A stretch of DNA of 6,594 nt from JASUTC01 sp964604305. Lineage in GTDB: Bacteria > Thermotogota > Thermotogae > MWEM01. A program made the translations under genes and the position numbers. Location of the stretch: positions 1 through 6,594 of the forward strand of contig CAZRYM010000117.1 in the NCBI GenBank assembly GCA_964604305.1, written 5' to 3'. Shown here piece by piece: positions 4,001 through 6,594 of the stretch; position 1 is the first letter of the stretch; the number at the start of each line of letters is the position of its first letter. Below the pieces are notes generated by a model that saw only the letters and a program-made list of their open reading frames with translations, ran no database searches and had not been told where the DNA came from.

Positions 4001-6463
4001 TTATGATAAGTAATTTTCTACGGTCTTTTTCAGTACATTCAAAGAAATAGGTTTGGTGATGTATTCATTCATACCGGCTGCCAGGCATTTCTCTTTGTCT
4101 TCTTCCAATGCCTTTGCCGTCATAGCGATAATGGGAATTTGCCCGTCAAGTTGTCGTATCATGGCCGTTGCATGATAGCCGTCTAATTCCGGCATGATGA
4201 TATCCATGAGAATGAGATCGGGGTGGTGTTTTAGAAATAGATTATACGCCTCTTCACCGTTGTTGGCTTCTAACAATATCATGTCCTTTGAAAATCTTGA
4301 CAAAGCTGCTTTAGAAAGCTTCATGTTAATCGGGTCATCCTCGACTATTAAAATCTTCTTGCCAGACATATCCACAACCTTCGAGTCATTTTGTACGGAT
4401 AAAGGCTTATTTCCTGTGTTTTTTTCTAAAACCGTTTCATCATAATAGGGAAGAATCAGATCGAAGTAGAAATGACTCCCTTTTCCCAGAACGCTCGTCA
4501 GTTGAAGATCACTTCCCATTCTGTCTAACAATTGTTTGGAGATGGCAAGTCCCAGTCCCGTTCCTCCAAATTTTCGAGAATTGGACATATCCGCCTGGCT
4601 AAAAGCATCAAAGATTGTTTTTTGATGCTCTTCTTTTATTCCAAGACCCGTGTCTCTCACTGAGACATGCAGTTTGATCGTTTGCTGATTTTTATCAATC
4701 AATTTCTCTCTAATAACCACTGTTACACTGCCGTTATCTGTAAATTTGACGGCATTGGTTAGGAGGTTCAATAACACTTGGTTGAATCTCAAAGGATCGA
4801 TTGTAACGACTCGAAAGGGGATCTCGATATCTGTAATGATTTTCAAGTCTTTTTCATCGGCTCTCTTTTTAATTACTTCTAGTGTATGCTCAACGAGCTT
4901 TTGAAGATCCACTGTTTCAGTTTTTATTTGGAGTTTATTCGAGTCAATTCTGGAAAAATCCAGGATATCAGAGATGATGGCCAGCAAGTTGTTTGCTGAT
5001 TGAATGACGATATCCAAAAATTCACGTTGATAGTCTTCAAGAGTTGTTTTTCTCAAGATTTCACTGAAACCGATGACACCGTTAAGTGGGGTTCTTAGTT
5101 CATGGCTCATGGTTGCCAGAAATTCTGTTTTGGCCTTGTCTGCTTTTTGGGCTTCTTCTATACTTTCCTTGAGCTCTTCATTCATCGATTCGATTTCGTC
5201 GTTATTCTCTTGTAATTTGATGTTGGCCTCATATTCTCGGGTAATATCCTCAAAACTGGCGTAGACCTGATACGGCTCAGTTTCATCACCATGAAATTGA
5301 GGGATGGCGTTGACCTTGATCCAATGATACTTTTCCTCACTTCGATTGTAGACCCCCATGATCTTACCGTAAACCGGCTGTCCTGTTCTCAGTGCAACCA
5401 TCACAGGGTGTGCTTCTCCGGGGAAGTGTTTGCCATCTTCGTCTAAGGCTTTCCATTTTGGATCCTCAGAAGTGCGACCGTGCATCTCGTCAAGAGAGCT
5501 TGCCAGAATCCATTCAGCAGCCGGATTGGCTGTAATGATTTTACCCTCTTTATCGTGATAAACGACACCTTCTGCCATGGTTTCAAAAAGAGTTCTGAAT
5601 TTATGTTCACTTTCGCTTAATCGTGTCTCTGCCCTGATGCGCTCAACGGTTCGGGTCAATCCTTTTGCCAATTCTTGAACGAATTGTCTCTTATGATCCC
5701 ATTCTGATAGCTCATTCTCACAAAAGACTTCCAAATCACCTACGATTTCACCGTGAAAGGTGATGTCACTGGAGATTTTTGATGGACCTTGCTGAAAATT
5801 CTCGCTTTCATAACTTTTCCCCTGATAGGTAATTCTGGCACTAATGCGTTGGTGATCCGGGAAGGCCTTTGGCATGATTCCGGCAAGCTCTTGCATCATC
5901 TCTCCAAGTGACAAAGAACTGTCTCTAACGATTTCAGTGGCTTTGAAAATGCAGGAAAGTTCCTGATTGCGTTCCTGGAGTTCTGTATGATTTTTTTTAA
6001 GCTCCAACTGTGTCTTTTGAAGATAAAACTCATTTTTCTTTACAGCATCAACATCAACGTGAACTCCCATGACATGTTGAACGTTCCCCTGCGAATCATT
6101 TTTATAAGACTTGGCCCGGCTGGATATCCATTTATATTCCCCATTGTTACATCGGAGTCTAAATTCAATAGAATACTGTTCTTTATTTTTCGCAGCTCTT
6201 TCTACCACTGGCATTACTCGTGTTTTATCTTCCGGATGCATTCGTTCCATCCAGGTATCAAAATGAATGCCGGCCTCTTTTGGTTCATAACCCAGCATTG
6301 TATATATCTGAGGTGAAAAGTTCACCTCCATAGTTTGAAGGTTTAAATCCCAGAATCCAATCCCTTCCAATTCAAACATGTTATCTAAAAAAAGGCTCTT
6401 GAACTGGGAATTAATAGGCACTTGGTTATAGCAACTCTCTCTTGCCAACTTTCTCACTTCCAA
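4001..6463 (-). CDS. Hybrid sensor histidine kinase: PAS, GAF-like, PAS, HisKA, HATPase, receiver
   Basis: Up to 820 residues, with no transmembrane segment or signal peptide, so it is a cytoplasmic sensor. PAS 1 spans about 29-140 (GIGFWDLN; FRLRCNNGEYKWISSRA then VMGVHVDV, a PAS_3/PAC pattern). After a coiled linker (140-170), residues about 170-278 form a GAF-like sensory region with the HGEIVGDLEVF signature often found between PAS domains in such kinases. PAS 2 spans about 285-410 (EGVVYHDKEGKIITANPAA; KYHWIKVNAIPQF; ASFEDITREYE). A coiled coil (410-445) leads to HisKA with phospho-acceptor H454 in MSHELRTPLNGVIGFSE. The HATPase is intact: N-box NQVLLNLLTNAVKFT, G1 DTGLGI (604-609), F-box FDAFSQAD, G2 GGTGLGLA (633-640). 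The receiver (702-820) has E708/D709/D710, D754, T782 and K804. There is no HPt domain, so phosphotransfer beyond D754 needs a partner elsewhere. The signal is unknown. The start is uncertain: the coordinate given is the outermost TTG, two codons after an in-frame stop. A TTG at 6448 has a better ribosome site, and the first ATG is at 6379. Confidence 0.9.
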   Translation of the reverse strand: MEVRKLARESCYNQVPINSQFKSLFLDNMFELEGIGFWDLNLQTMEVNFSPQIYTMLGYEPKEAGIHFDTWMERMHPEDKTRVMPVVERAAKNKEQYSIEFRLRCNNGEYKWISSRAKSYKNDSQGNVQHVMGVHVDVDAVKKNEFYLQKTQLELKKNHTELQERNQELSCIFKATEIVRDSSLSLGEMMQELAGIMPKAFPDHQRISARITYQGKSYESENFQQGPSKISSDITFHGEIVGDLEVFCENELSEWDHKRQFVQELAKGLTRTVERIRAETRLSESEHKFRTLFETMAEGVVYHDKEGKIITANPAAEWILASSLDEMHGRTSEDPKWKALDEDGKHFPGEAHPVMVALRTGQPVYGKIMGVYNRSEEKYHWIKVNAIPQFHGDETEPYQVYASFEDITREYEANIKLQENNDEIESMNEELKESIEEAQKADKAKTEFLATMSHELRTPLNGVIGFSEILRKTTLEDYQREFLDIVIQSANNLLAIISDILDFSRIDSNKLQIKTETVDLQKLVEHTLEVIKKRADEKDLKIITDIEIPFRVVTIDPLRFNQVLLNLLTNAVKFTDNGSVTVVIREKLIDKNQQTIKLHVSVRDTGLGIKEEHQKTIFDAFSQADMSNSRKFGGTGLGLAISKQLLDRMGSDLQLTSVLGKGSHFYFDLILPYYDETVLEKNTGNKPLSVQNDSKVVDMSGKKILIVEDDPINMKLSKAALSRFSKDMILLEANNGEEAYNLFLKHHPDLILMDIIMPELDGYHATAMIRQLDGQIPIIAMTAKALEEDKEKCLAAGMNEYITKPISLNVLKKTVENYLS
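6453..6461 (-). promoter_or_regulatory. Possible ribosome site favouring a TTG start at 6448 for the hybrid kinase
   Basis: The minus strand reads GGAAGTGAG, then AAAG, then TTG (6446-6448). The outermost TTG at 6463 is preceded by an AT-rich stretch with no purine-rich site, and the ATG at 6379 has none either. The change is only 5 residues and falls before the first PAS domain, so function is unaffected. Confidence 0.4.
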
Positions 6464-6536
6464 TATTTACTGTATTTAATAACTGATGTGTGATTTAGTG
6501 TGGCTCTTTGTGGTTATCGTAAAAGTTAGTTTAAAT

Positions 6537-6564
6537 ATTCTATCATGAAACTGAAAAGTTGTAA
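6537..6564 (-). promoter_or_regulatory. Weak candidate promoter of the hybrid kinase gene
   Basis: The minus strand has TAGAAT (6537-6542; five of six matches to TATAAT). At 16 bp spacing lies TTACAA (6559-6564), a poor -35. The leader would be about 70 bases. Nothing stronger is visible in the 131 bases upstream of the gene, and the true promoter may lie outside the window. Confidence 0.25.
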
Positions 6565-6594
6565 TTTCAAACATGTAACAATATACAAAAAGCT

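Noticed and set aside
3996..4009. Small TTATC/GATAA hairpin at the 3' end of the hybrid kinase gene
   Set aside because: The stem is only 5 AT-rich pairs, overlaps the stop codon and has no following T run, so it is not credible as a terminator.
5987..6316. 109-codon hydrophobic open frame on the plus strand opposite the first PAS domain
   Set aside because: Apparent membrane-like composition arises from the complement of charged, lysine/glutamate-rich kinase codons; it is antisense to a domain with clear PAS motifs.

Overview
The window reads as chromosomal DNA of an AT-rich Gram-positive bacterium, most likely a Bacillota (Clostridia- or Bacilli-like) species. The evidence is strong purine-rich Shine-Dalgarno sites, extended -10 SigA-type promoters (TGnTATAAT), AT-rich spacers and Firmicute-style regulatory proteins. 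The species cannot be named from the sequence alone. There are no RNA genes, CRISPR arrays, insertion sequences or prophage genes.

Layout from left to right. Positions 1-157 carry no gene but hold a long imperfect hairpin built on a GGGACAG motif. It lies just past the 3' end of a minus-strand gene (158-1663) encoding a three-part protein: an RsbW/SpoIIAB-like ATPase fold, a GNAT acetyltransferase domain and a second GNAT-like C-terminal region. That gene has a clear extended -10 promoter, with a perfect 10-bp palindrome over its -35 region. Next is a small exported lamin-tail-domain protein on the plus strand (1853-2248). It converges, with a 5-bp gap, on a minus-strand P-loop nucleotide kinase-like gene (2254-3084) whose 3' end contains a nested inverted repeat. 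A divergent intergenic region (3085-3275) then leads into a plus-strand response regulator (3276-3941) with a CheY-type receiver and a C-terminal STAS-like domain. This converges on a large minus-strand hybrid sensor histidine kinase (4001-6463; PAS, GAF-like, PAS, HisKA, HATPase, receiver). The last 131 bases are its upstream region.

No two neighbouring genes form an obvious operon: strands alternate -, +, -, +, -. Three of the five genes are signal-transduction proteins: the ATPase-GNAT fusion, the receiver-STAS protein and the hybrid kinase. Two of them carry folds typical of partner-switching systems (an anti-sigma-type ATPase fold and a STAS-type fold), both with changes at the expected key residues. 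That is the most interesting possibility here, but a functional link is inference. No clearly new multi-gene system is evident.
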